64,000 bases of DNA from Opeltia flavorubescens (taxonomy: Eukaryota > Ascomycota > Lecanoromycetes > Teloschistales > Teloschistaceae). Positions 1 to 9,384 of this stretch are shown in pieces. The position numbers and the translations under genes were made by a program. The DNA is taken from contig KE546968.1 of the NCBI GenBank assembly GCA_000442125.1, positions 709,932 to 773,931 on the forward strand, written 5' to 3'. The notes beneath the pieces are model-generated. The model saw only the letters and a list, made by a program, of their open reading frames with translations, did not search any database and was not told where the DNA came from. Numbering within the stretch: the first letter of the stretch is position 1; each line of letters begins with the position of its first letter.

Positions 1-372
1 TTTCTTGCTTCCTCCTCTCATTCACACTCACATCACTCGATTCCTGTCGACTTTGGTCACATTCCGTTCATTTTTGGATCCTTGAAGGAACAGTTTCATT
101 CATTTACGTCCTGTTGACGGGCAAGCTCGCATAAACAAACTAGTCTCTTATTTGTTTCAAACAATCCAGCTCATAGTAACCAGACCTTGTTTTGATCCAC
201 CCCCAGCTCTCGACGTCTTTCTGTTTCTTCGAGATCAGAGATCTTCTTTCCCATCACCCTCCTTTGTCCTCAGCAACTCAGCTTTGCTGTACTCACGTTC
301 ATTCCATCGCTCGTCGATCGAGTTACGGCTACAAACTAAAAGTACCAATACATTGAATCTACCTCAAGCATC
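1..372 (+). promoter_or_regulatory. Upstream/5' leader region of the AA9 gene
   Basis: No gene is seen. The stretch is pyrimidine-rich, with many TTC/CTC runs, as in promoters and leaders of fungal secreted-enzyme genes. A short open frame at 152-403 has no recognisable content and overlaps the AA9 start. The upstream limit of the promoter lies outside the window. Confidence 0.4.
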
Positions 373-1749
373 ATGCAGCTCTTACAATCAAACTCTTTGC
401 TAGTCGCGGCGACTATCTTCAGTGCTGCAACTGCTCATACCACTTTCACTAACTTCTACGTCGACGGGGCACCTCAGGGCGACGGAACATGTGTCCGGAT
501 GAGCAACAACATTCCGGAGGCCACCTTTCCTATCCGGCCTATCACAAGTCAAGATATGGCTTGTGGTGTCAATGGCAACAAGGGTGTTGCACGCATCTGT
601 CCTGCCAACTCTGGCTCCCAGCTGACCTTTAACTTCCGTGACTGGCCCGACGGATCTCAGCCGGGCTCTCTTGACAAATCACATATGGGTCCTTGCAGCG
701 TTTACATGAAGAAGGTGGACAATGCCGCTGCTGACAACAACGCCGCTGGTCCAGGATGGTTCAAAATCTTCGAGGAGGACTATGACAATTCAAGTGGACA
801 GTGGTGCACTTCCAAGATCATGGCAAATGATGGCAAGCTGTCTGTCAACCTTCCCACCGACCTTGCAGGCGGCTACTATCTTGTTCGCCCTGAGCTGCTT
901 GCTTTGCATCAAGCGGACAAAAATCCTCCGGATCCCCAGTTCTACGTCGGCTGCGCCCAGATCTTCCTCCAATCATCCGGTTCAGCCGCTCCCAAGGATA
1001 CTGTCTCTATCCCAGGTTACGTCAGCATGCAAAACAAGGGCATGACCTTCGATATTTGGACCGCCAAAGGTCAAATCTCATTTCCCCAATATGGCCCTTC
1101 AATCTACAAGAGTGGCTCGTCCAAACGTGACATCGAGATTCGCACGACAGAGCTCAAGCAAACCTTGGGACTGAAACCTGCTAATTGCATTATGGAGAAC
1201 GATAACTGGTGTGGCTTGAAATTGCCCAGCTACACTGATGAGGGAGGCTGCTGGGCTTCTTCCCAAACATGCTGGGACCAAGCCAAGACATGCTACGACT
1301 CCGCCGGTCCCGTGGGCTCAAAGAATTGCAAGAATTGGGAATCTTACTGCGACTCCGTTAAGAATGCCTGTGGAAGTGGCAATTTCAATGGACCACCGAG
1401 CGCGCAGTCTTTCATGCCCACTGAACCATCCAGACTCGCATCATCCGGATCAAGCTCTGTTGCCCCAACGTCCGGCAATACTGACTCTCAGCCTTCCCAG
1501 AGTGCATCTTCACCTTCACAAGGGGATAATTCAGTTAAAGGTGGATCAGTCGATACATGTGGTAGCAACGGTGGACTGAAGTGCGCGAGTGGCCTTTGTT
1601 GCTCGTCGCACGGATATTGCGGTACCAGTAGCGATTATTGCGGAAGCGGATGTCAGTCTGCCTTTGGCAAATGCTCAGGCAGCTCCAAGCACAAGCGACT
1701 TCATATCCTTGGACGCCCCCACGCTCATCTCTTGGAATGGAAGGCATAA
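373..1749 (+). CDS. Secreted AA9 lytic polysaccharide monooxygenase with C-terminal CBM18
   Basis: This is a single-exon 458-residue protein. A signal peptide of about 21 residues ends in SAATA, leaving His22 as the mature N-terminus, the first ligand of the copper histidine brace. His104 (DKSHMGP) fits the second ligand, and Tyr191 in QFYVGCAQ fits the axial tyrosine of AA9 (formerly GH61). The oxidase domain covers about 22-235. A Cys-rich module follows at about 270-340, then a Ser/Pro/Gln linker at about 345-390, then a hevein-like CBM18 from Cys396 to Cys434 with the CCSSHGYCG core. AA9 enzymes are known to cleave cellulose or hemicellulose oxidatively, whereas CBM18 binds chitin. The product is inferred to act outside the cell or at a chitin-containing wall. 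The start is the only Met in front of the signal peptide. Substrate cannot be read from the sequence. Confidence 0.9.
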   Translation: MQLLQSNSLLVAATIFSAATAHTTFTNFYVDGAPQGDGTCVRMSNNIPEATFPIRPITSQDMACGVNGNKGVARICPANSGSQLTFNFRDWPDGSQPGSLDKSHMGPCSVYMKKVDNAAADNNAAGPGWFKIFEEDYDNSSGQWCTSKIMANDGKLSVNLPTDLAGGYYLVRPELLALHQADKNPPDPQFYVGCAQIFLQSSGSAAPKDTVSIPGYVSMQNKGMTFDIWTAKGQISFPQYGPSIYKSGSSKRDIEIRTTELKQTLGLKPANCIMENDNWCGLKLPSYTDEGGCWASSQTCWDQAKTCYDSAGPVGSKNCKNWESYCDSVKNACGSGNFNGPPSAQSFMPTEPSRLASSGSSSVAPTSGNTDSQPSQSASSPSQGDNSVKGGSVDTCGSNGGLKCASGLCCSSHGYCGTSSDYCGSGCQSAFGKCSGSSKHKRLHILGRPHAHLLEWKA

Positions 1750-2244
1750 AATGCCCTGTCTCAGCGACTGGCTTTACATACACGTCAGTTTCTTTTCTTC
1801 TACGCCTTTTGACTTAGTGAGTGGGCTCCGGCTGCGCTGGCCCGCTTCAAGCGATGTGGTATGAGTCAGGTAGTGTTCCAGCTGCCTTGACTATTTGTTT
1901 GGGAACCAGCTTTACGAATTATGGAAAAGCATTTGGCGGACAGGGATAGCTAGTGATATCTAGCACAAAAGAATTCAAATCCTGCAAACATTCATGAGTC
2001 TTCTCGATGTGTAAATCCAAATCATTTTAGTGTAGAAGATGTGACAAAGCGCCTTGGGGATGACTGTCGGCAACTCGTAGTCAGTCGTCGCTCCATTCGA
2101 ATTCAAAATTTGTTACACTATTCTGCCATTATGGTCTTTTCACTGTCTGCAATCAGCTATGCTTCATACAAATGTTGCGTTGTGGCTGAATATATCCGAC
2201 CAATTGTTTTGACTTTCCAGAGTTGCCGTATCATTGTGGGGTAA
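1750..2244. other. Intergenic region, nothing recognised
   Basis: This is the spacer between the AA9 stop and the WD40 gene on the same strand. It should hold the AA9 3' end and the promoter of the next gene. A 67-codon open frame at 2041-2244 shows no family features and lies directly before the WD40 start codon. Confidence 0.5.
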
Positions 2245-3655
2245 ATGGGGGATGATCAGTATAATCCACGACAGGTAGCCCGGGCTAGAAGAGTCAAGCG
2301 AGGGGAGAACGAAATACCAAGGTCGCCCAAGTCAACATCATCTTCAAAGAGCGACGACGATGTTGAATTAAAAGGCTGCTCGCATTTCAAAGAAGCTCAA
2401 TGGTTACCACCACTTTTTTCATCGATTAGAAAAGTAGCTGACTCTCGCGCTGCAGGTCGCCAGATGGTACCTCCATTCTTGCCTCTTCTGCGAACAACAC
2501 CTTGAGTACATTTATCATGTACTGAGTTCTTTTGAACGATCTCATTCACGTGATGATAGCTGATTGCGAGGTAGACCACCCGATATTCTATCCTACGCTT
2601 CTCCTCAAATACTTGACGCATATTCCGTCCACCAAGCTCCAGAACCAGTGTATGCCACCGCATTTCATCCGTCATATTCAATTCAAGAACCAGCCTCCGC
2701 GCTTTATGCGGTTTCACTCCGATCCCTACCAATCCGGCTCATCTCCCCATTTTCGCCTTCAATCATAGCCTCTTATCCTCTGATCTCACCTACGACAGAA
2801 GAATACATTGCCCCGCACTCACTTCTTTTCTCGTCTCACAACCCGAACACCTTCTTCACCGGCTCATTGAATCTCATCTCTGTGTTCGACATCAATCGTA
2901 ATGGCGAAGGACCTCTAGAACGGATGCCCACAATCCCGAATAAGCGAAGCAAGGTTGTGGGAGGTGTGGGTGGTATCAAAGGTATCGTGAGTGCTCTCGA
3001 GATAAGTACGGAAGGGATCTTAGCGGCAGGAACATTCAGTCGATGGGTGGGGCTCTACGATGGATATGGAAGAGGAGGATCTTTAGGCGCATTCGAAGTC
3101 GGGAATGACATGCCCGATCAAGAGGAAGAAGGCGGTACGGGCATAACACAAGTGCTTTGGAGTGGGGATGGGCGGTATCTCGCCGTGGTGGAGAGGTGTA
3201 GTGGCGGCATCAGTGTGTGGGATATCAGAGGGACAGGCAAGAGGTTGGCTTGGTTGAGAGGGAGGAATGCGAACACAAATCAGAGATTGGGGGTTGAGGT
3301 TTTTGGAGGAGAGGTCTGGGCCGGTGGTGTGGATGGCAAAGTGAGAGTCTGGGAGGAGATTGGTCTGAGAGAAGGGATCGTGGATCCGAAATGGGAGTTC
3401 CAGGCCCATGATGGTGAAATATCGCCCCAGGATTGTTTGTGGATCGAAGAAGCTGACTTGGGATCAGATGCTGTCTCGTCCACCACCTGGCATTTCTCGG
3501 GCTCGGTGCTCGCAACGTGCTCTGGACAGCGCCACTTCATTGAGTCTGAAAGTGATGGTATGGAGAGCCTGCCTTTACAATTACCTTCTTTTGCCTTGGA
3601 GAACGACGTCGGGATTTACCAGGCTGACAACAGTCTAAAAATATGGTCCTTTTGA
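2245..3655 (+). CDS. WD40 protein of the WRAP53/TCAB1 - Swt21 family
   Basis: The model has four exons: 2245-2402, 2456-2518, 2575-3413 and 3468-3655 (415 residues). The first join gives KEAQWSPDGTSIL and the second gives STFIIPPDILS, both as in the family. The third intron is 54 nt, so reading through it keeps the frame, but removing it restores AHDDAVSSTTWH. Family marks include a FFTGSLNLISVFDI blade, NTNQRLGVEV followed by GKVRVW, ATCSGQRHF and the terminal NSLKIWSF. Human WRAP53 carries scaRNAs and telomerase RNA to Cajal bodies, and yeast Swt21 is linked to the spliceosome; a nuclear RNA role is inferred here. A start upstream of 2245 cannot be excluded, but the N-terminus is low-complexity and charged as expected. 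Confidence 0.82.
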
Positions 3656-5188
3656 TATCTCGCCTTTCCTATTTCGTCCATGTGGGTTTCTTTGGAATTT
3701 TGTCCGGATCGTGATCTCATTCATTAGCCTTTTCACAAGTTCACTGCTTACTATCTACATGATACCCAAGCCCAGTCCTTCATTATGGCTTCCTTTGATG
3801 GCGCGACAGTTCAGGTATCTCAAAGTCCTCCTCATCTGCTTGCTCAATCTATCTTACATATGTACGACGTCTTTATCCATACTCAGCTATGTTTTCCATG
3901 GTATGTCTTGCATCACATCTCCGAAGTATTTGTGATGTGACATTTCTTCTACGTTACCAATTCTACGTGGGCGTAGCTGTTTATAGGCTGACTATAATTT
4001 TATAAGGGCGCCAATTGGAGGAGACGGAAAAAGATCGAGTCTGTAGCAAATTATCTTCCTTCAGCTTATCCTTTCACCATAATTCCATCTTAGCAAACAT
4101 CGACTGCATCCATACTCGGCTTTCAAAGCTTATTACCATCATCCTCATCATCCCCATCGAGCGAACAATGATAGCAGCTAAATCTGAGTAAATTTGCTAA
4201 ACTTCTCAGGGTGATTTCACGCAGGATGTTGCATGAAGTATTCATTGTTAGATTAGATATGCATATTTTGGATATTTCCACTTAGCTACATCGAATCTTG
4301 AGCTGCCGGATCTTTTTTATGCATACGCGAGGCGAAATGGAACAAAGAGCGAATCTCGGTGGATATCGTTTTTAAAAATGTATCATCACTGTAGAAAAAA
4401 ATCTTGATTAATTGAGATACAGAACCGAGATATTCCTACATTGAAACAAAAGTACGAAGAAAATTCTATTGTGAAGGACAGAACACTCGTATAGACTCTT
4501 CGTGGGAAGAATGAGGGTGATTGAATTATCATAGAGATCATGGAGATCACCGACATATGAATGTCTAAGTTTGGTACCGCTGGATTGAGTTCGTGAACCC
4601 CATCGTGACAGCCCCAGCAGCAAGAAGTTCTTGACTCGCCTGGAAGAAAAGTTGATTAAAGAATACGATATATACAGGCCTTAACTTCCGCTCAAATCTG
4701 GCGACGAATATTGGGATTTTACGACGACCGGAATGAAAGCTGCCCAAAGCAGATAAAATTGCACCTGCTGGTGATGTGCAGCGCAATCGTTCTCGTACGG
4801 TGGTTAATGAGGATGAAACAGGAAAGCGGCGAGAACTGAAACGAGAATGGTGATAATGAGCACGAAAATGGTACAACTGGTAATGATATTGATGCGGAGG
4901 GAGAGTAGGAAAGTCTACTAGAATGACTGCAGTTTACTAGTCACTAATTTCATTACTACCACAATGATTAAGACATTAGCAGTGGGGTTTTGGGTTCACC
5001 CGAAAATTCCCCAACCCAATCCAGCGTCAACCCAACCCTTTCCGACGAAAGCAGCGACGAACACGGAAGCAATGTTGGGAAATATCCTCAATAAGGAAGT
5101 TAAAATCCCCTGTAAATCGAACAAGAAAGCCGGGATTTCCAAGAAATGCGCTGTTCTAGCAAGAATTCGCTAGTACCTACCTTACCAC
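3656..5188. other. AT-rich gene-poor stretch
   Basis: No gene can be supported. On the minus strand at about 4,800-5,170, short frames encode hydrophobic segments such as RINIITSCTIFVLIITILVS and a stretch containing GKGWVDAGLGWG, separated by stops. They could be remains or exons of a small membrane protein, but no complete model was found. The remainder is low-complexity, AT-rich sequence. Confidence 0.4.
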
Positions 5189-5647
5189 TACTGTCATATT
5201 CAAAATACTTGAGCCAAAAAACGCTAGTAGAACTTTCGAATTTTTTTTTTCCAGGACATGCACAATATTGAACAGCTTATTACTCAATAACCACGTTAGG
5301 GCAAGCTTAGAAATTAGAAGTTAATAGTCTGTATAGGGGCTTCTATATCCGTTTTGAATTTTAATACTTAAACTCTAGTATTCATAGACTTGAAAATTTC
5401 GTTGATATTAAGTAATTACGGCGTTAAAAACCTCGATTTTTCGACTTTTTAACGAGGCAACGGATATATGTAAAAAGTATATCTATAGAAAGCTTAATAT
5501 CTATATAGTAACTGTCTAAGTTTTCTAGGCTTGCCCTAACGTGGTTATTAAGTAATAAGCTGTTCAATATTGTGCATGTCCTGGAAAAAAAAAAATTCGA
5601 AAGTTCTACTAGCGTTTTTTGGCTCAAGTATTTTGAATATGACAGTA
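5189..5647. mobile_element. Foldback/MITE-like element with about 123-bp terminal inverted repeats and TA flanks
   Basis: The left arm at 5191-5313 (beginning CTGTCATATTC) is repeated in reverse complement at 5521-5645 with only a few differences: one extra T in the T-run and two or three substitutions. Each end abuts a TA dinucleotide, consistent with a TA target duplication of Tc1/mariner-superfamily elements. The inner 207 bp is AT-rich, codes for nothing and contains smaller inverted pieces such as ATATCCGTT against AACGGATAT. With no transposase, it is a non-autonomous plain DNA transposon. The near-identity of the arms suggests fairly recent formation or gene conversion between them. 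Confidence 0.85.
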
Positions 5648-6257
5648 TTTGGGAGAAGAATCGAATTGCAAAAGGTTAGTATCGTCGGCCTACTACTGTC
5701 GTCATCATAGAACCACGCACCGTCCCAGTCGGTGTTCATGTAAGTAATATCTGAGTATAGAACGACGAAGTCTTCTCATACAAGTTCTCTCTACTTGGTC
5801 AATGGTCTTTTTATTGTCTGGGCACTTTTCTGCATTTAATCAACGGTTTTATAGTCGCTGTTATCGACCGCGTCTTTCAGGTACTACGGTTCTACTATAT
5901 TCCTAGCTTCCAAGAGATCAAACTTGCCTAAAAAGGTCTGCTATGTATCCACTCCTTCTATATCTGTGCCTGTATTCCAGCCATTTCACATCGAACATAT
6001 GTCAAGGCTATGTGTATTTGTAACCAAATGTTTGACCCGCGCGCTTGGGTACCAATAACCGTACTGCGCACGACCCTCGATAGTAGCGAAGAAGCGATGA
6101 TCAGATGCGGATTATGATGACTCCCTCCCGAGCTCCACCATAAGTATACTCAAGTACAAAATTGACCTACAATTTATGCCTAACCGTTAGCAAGTTTCGA
6201 CTCGCACAGCCTCCTGACACAGCCGTAACAGCGTGAACTTTTTACAGAAACGACAAT
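5648..6257. other. Intergenic region upstream of the secreted unknown protein
   Basis: No coding potential is recognised. It runs from the foldback element to the next plus-strand gene and presumably contains that gene's promoter. Confidence 0.4.
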
Positions 6258-7058
6258 ATGACAAGAGCCTCCTACCCTCGCATAACACTCTCCATCCATC
6301 TGCTTTCTTTATCCTTAATCCATCTGGCCTTAAGCCATGCGCATCCTGCTAACCCCCAAACCCTAACATTAGCAAGCTTACCTCGACCTTCACTCCCAAA
6401 ACCAGTCCCAGAACCCGATGACATAACCATCGAGCAAAGCATCCAACGTCTCGTTGATACGTTGAAATCTGACCCCAATTTCCAATACTCGGGTGCAGAT
6501 TTAATCAATTGCAACCTCGCCATCGAATTCTACGAACACGGCGAGACACCCCATGATCTCTATCATTCGAGCAACGTGAGCCATTTTCGCGATATCAAAT
6601 GCGCATTACGTTACGGCGGTTTGCCCGAAGATGAACAACATTCCATGTTCATCATGCAGAATAAATTTCCTGAGCACTGGGATCAATGGGCTTTACCGGT
6701 AAGAATCGAGGGCACCATCCCGCCTGACGAAAACCCGTTTGCGTGGTCGGAGGTTACGATGACGGTTGAACGAGCAGATGAGTTGCTGAAAGCTGATGGG
6801 CATGAACCTGGTGAGGGATGGATTGGTCAATATGATTATGTGGGTTTGAGGAAGGTGACTGAGGGAGTGGCGTGGTGTTTTGAGAATGTTATTGGGGAGT
6901 ATCCGGATGGGAGTGCGCAACATACCTATGCGGTTTTTGTGGGTACGGGGAGGGTTGAGCAGGTGCCGAATTGTGGGATGTTCATAGATGGACCATACGC
7001 CTTGGGCACCATATTATCACTGAAAAACACCACACGGAGTAGGTTCCTTATAAATTGA
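6258..7058 (+). CDS. Secreted protein of unknown function
   Basis: This single-exon protein has 266 residues. The N-terminus has a hydrophobic core (IHLLSLSLIHLALS) ending near ALSHA, typical of a signal peptide of about 28 residues. The mature part is acidic and has a small number of cysteines (in INCNLAIEF, IKCALRY, AWCFENV and PNCGMF) that could form two disulfides. No catalytic motif or known domain is recognised. Codon use and the length of the open frame support a real gene. The stop at 7058 comes after a basic tail with no anchor signal. Possible roles such as an effector or wall protein are speculation. It lies about 600 bp downstream of the foldback element. Confidence 0.6.
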   Translation: MTRASYPRITLSIHLLSLSLIHLALSHAHPANPQTLTLASLPRPSLPKPVPEPDDITIEQSIQRLVDTLKSDPNFQYSGADLINCNLAIEFYEHGETPHDLYHSSNVSHFRDIKCALRYGGLPEDEQHSMFIMQNKFPEHWDQWALPVRIEGTIPPDENPFAWSEVTMTVERADELLKADGHEPGEGWIGQYDYVGLRKVTEGVAWCFENVIGEYPDGSAQHTYAVFVGTGRVEQVPNCGMFIDGPYALGTILSLKNTTRSRFLIN

Positions 7059-7931
7059 ACCCAGTCGTAGGAATGAGATGAAAATTTAGCTGCGTGGTAA
7101 AGCAATTTGGATTTTATTATTTCAGGGCAGACGTCTTGGAGGTTTGATAATTCCATCCTTCCTATGAAAAAAAAAACAGTAGGCAAAAATGGTACAGACT
7201 AGGGCATGCCGCATGCCTACGGCGAGAGCCTGTGTGCTTTCCGACTTATCCTTGACCATGGGCTCCGCCTTCAATTAGCAAGGTATGTGAGAGACCTACC
7301 CAAGTCATACTCTTAATGTGCCTTCTTCTCATGCGGATTTCCATTTTGATGTACTATTTCCTACCAAGCTACCGCTTACAGCTTAAAGGAATTAAGGGGA
7401 CGGCGGTTCATGAAGCTCGGCAGGGTCTAATTCAGCTAAATATTTCAAAGAAGCCCAAACTTCGTCGAACCGCACTTTTTGCCTGCGAGGGGATTTGACT
7501 GCAGCCTATCAAGCTATCTAGGTTGGTCCATAGAAAGGAATATCCACCGCATTAATGCTCGCTGGCATAGCGAGAAGAACATTACGTTATGATATCGCTG
7601 GCAAAATAAGGATTAAGCATTAACAATGTTTATGTTGGGATATCAACAAATCATGTGTTACAGCGCCTATTGATTGAGAGAATTGAATACGATGCAGGAG
7701 TTCTTCACGCACATGAAGCACAGTGTTAATATACGGCGAAACATTGCCTTGGGACTTGTCGAGGTACCTATGGGTAAACGAGCAATCGTCTCATGATGAG
7801 CTTCAAAGGCCTTCTGCTCTTGAGCGGCGAGGCCGGCAGCTTGCATGAAATATGCTGTGGAGCTCTTTTCTGGCTCAGCTTTTGCAATCTAACACTTTCA
7901 TGTTCGAACCCTGTATTGTCACTTGTCACAT
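7059..7931. other. Intergenic region, nothing recognised
   Basis: The spacer lies between two plus-strand genes. Short open frames at 7316-7498 (plus) and 7768-7995 (minus) have no family signature. The last part presumably contains the promoter of the lectin-like gene. Confidence 0.4.
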
Positions 7932-9384
7932 ATGTCTGTGAACGATAAATTCGTGGTCGAGAGACCAGACCACGAAGAAAAAGAGCATCATTCACCTCCT
8001 AACGAGCCTGAGCTCGTTACCCTGCCATGGACTTCTTACTTGCCGGAGCCGCCCAATGCACAGACCAATGACCTACAAGAAGTGCGACCATTTTGGAGGA
8101 AGAAGAGAGTGTGGCTCCCAATGATTACTCTAGTAGTCGTTTCCGCAATCATAGGGGGGACTCTGGGAGGGTTGAGAAGTCGTAAAGATTCTTTGAGCCA
8201 ACGAGCCATAACTTCTGCTCCGTCAACTACCAATGTTCTATCCACAGCCTCTACTCTATCGGCTACTCTTCATCCTTTCCTAACCTCTACGCCATCAGCG
8301 ACCCCTGCTCCATTCAACTCCAGCTTGGCTTCAGTAGCCTGGACGGACTCGGATGGAATTGAGTATTACAGGCTCTACCATCAAGACTCTGCCGGTGTCA
8401 TCAGAGAATCTGCGTGGAATAGTAGCACTAAGAGCTGGTACTCATCCAATGAAGCACTCGGAATGGCGAAACCGAATTCGCCGCTTGCAGCATCTGTGGC
8501 TGGCCCTCGATTTCGTGGGTTTGTGAGTATCTGCGCAGGGCTCTCAACCAGATATCGAGCTGATTGGAATCGTCGCAATAGCAATTGAATCTACATTACT
8601 TGGATACTGAAGGCCGAATCGTTGAGCTATTTACCAAGGATGGCCAATCATGGGTTAGAGGGGGAATGAGTGAAGAGATCATTGTGCCTTCTGCGGATTC
8701 AAACCTAGCGGCAATATGGGCGGCCTACGATGGAGCTCCTTGTAATCAATGTTGGGGGAATGGAATTCTCCTTGTCTATCAGGACAGCAATAACGAGCTG
8801 TGGGTTGTCAATGCTACTGGTTCCGGTTACGACTACGCCAAGTTGTACGCAGACGCTAATCCAGGATCTGGATTAGCAATGACCGTGATGTGGCGTGGGG
8901 AGGGAAACCCAGGTCTGAAATTGTTCTATCAGAAGGGAATGGGTATTATTAGCGCTGATTGGGAGGACTGGGAGAGCGGTACCGGTAAGATCCACGGACA
9001 TATGGAGAGGATTCCTGCTGAAGTATATATTCGCCAGGAAAATGGGAATGGACCCTGCATGAAAACAAACCACTAGGGAATGGGTCCGCCGGAGCTCGTA
9101 TTGGCGCTTTCTCATGGGGTTCCGATACGGACCCGGACCAGCCTCAGCTCGCGGATATCCTTAGCTCTGGTCCTCAGGGTGTAGATATCTCCTGGTGGAC
9201 CCCTCAAGGATGGCAGGTCGCCCAAAGACCGTATGCAATGAGCAATGTTCAGGCTTATTCTGCGCTGGCGGCTAACGTGGATCGACACGTCTATGCGCTT
9301 GAGGCAGGTTCTGTCAAAGAATTCGTCGTCTCCACGGATGGTCTAACGTGGTCCCTTGTTGGTGATGTGCCAATAAAGACCTAA
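7932..9384 (+). CDS. Membrane-anchored fucose-specific-lectin-like protein
   Basis: Three exons, 7932-8522, 8582-8984 and 9038-9384, give 446 residues. Joins are GPRFRGF to QLNLHYLD (intron with GTGAGT) and ESGTG to KWEWTLHE (GTAAGA), and both restore the repeating blade pattern. Residues 1-60 form a charged, Pro-rich cytosolic tail ending in WRKKR. One membrane segment spans about 61-80, then comes a Ser/Thr-rich stalk at about 85-128. From about 130 to the end runs a six-bladed AAL-type fold (fungal fucose-specific lectin family) with blade motifs such as VAWTDSDGIEYYRLYHQ, IGAFSWGSD and VYALEAGS. Most characterised AAL-type lectins are soluble; the type II anchor is a recurring variant in ascomycetes. 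Sugar binding is inferred, and the binding residues were not verified. The upstream TTG at 7923 was not used, since ATG 7932 is in frame. Confidence 0.8.

Noticed and set aside
2506-2570. Alternative second intron of the WD40 gene (donor 2506, acceptor 2570)
   Set aside because: It closes the frame but drops the STFIIPPDIL motif expected by the family; the 2519-2574 intron restores it.
7894-7915. B-box-like GTTCGAAC near the lectin-like gene, possible tRNA
   Set aside because: No T stem and no A box at a suitable distance on either strand.
7923-7931. TTG as start of the lectin-like gene
   Set aside because: An ATG three codons downstream at 7932 is in frame and is the normal nuclear start.
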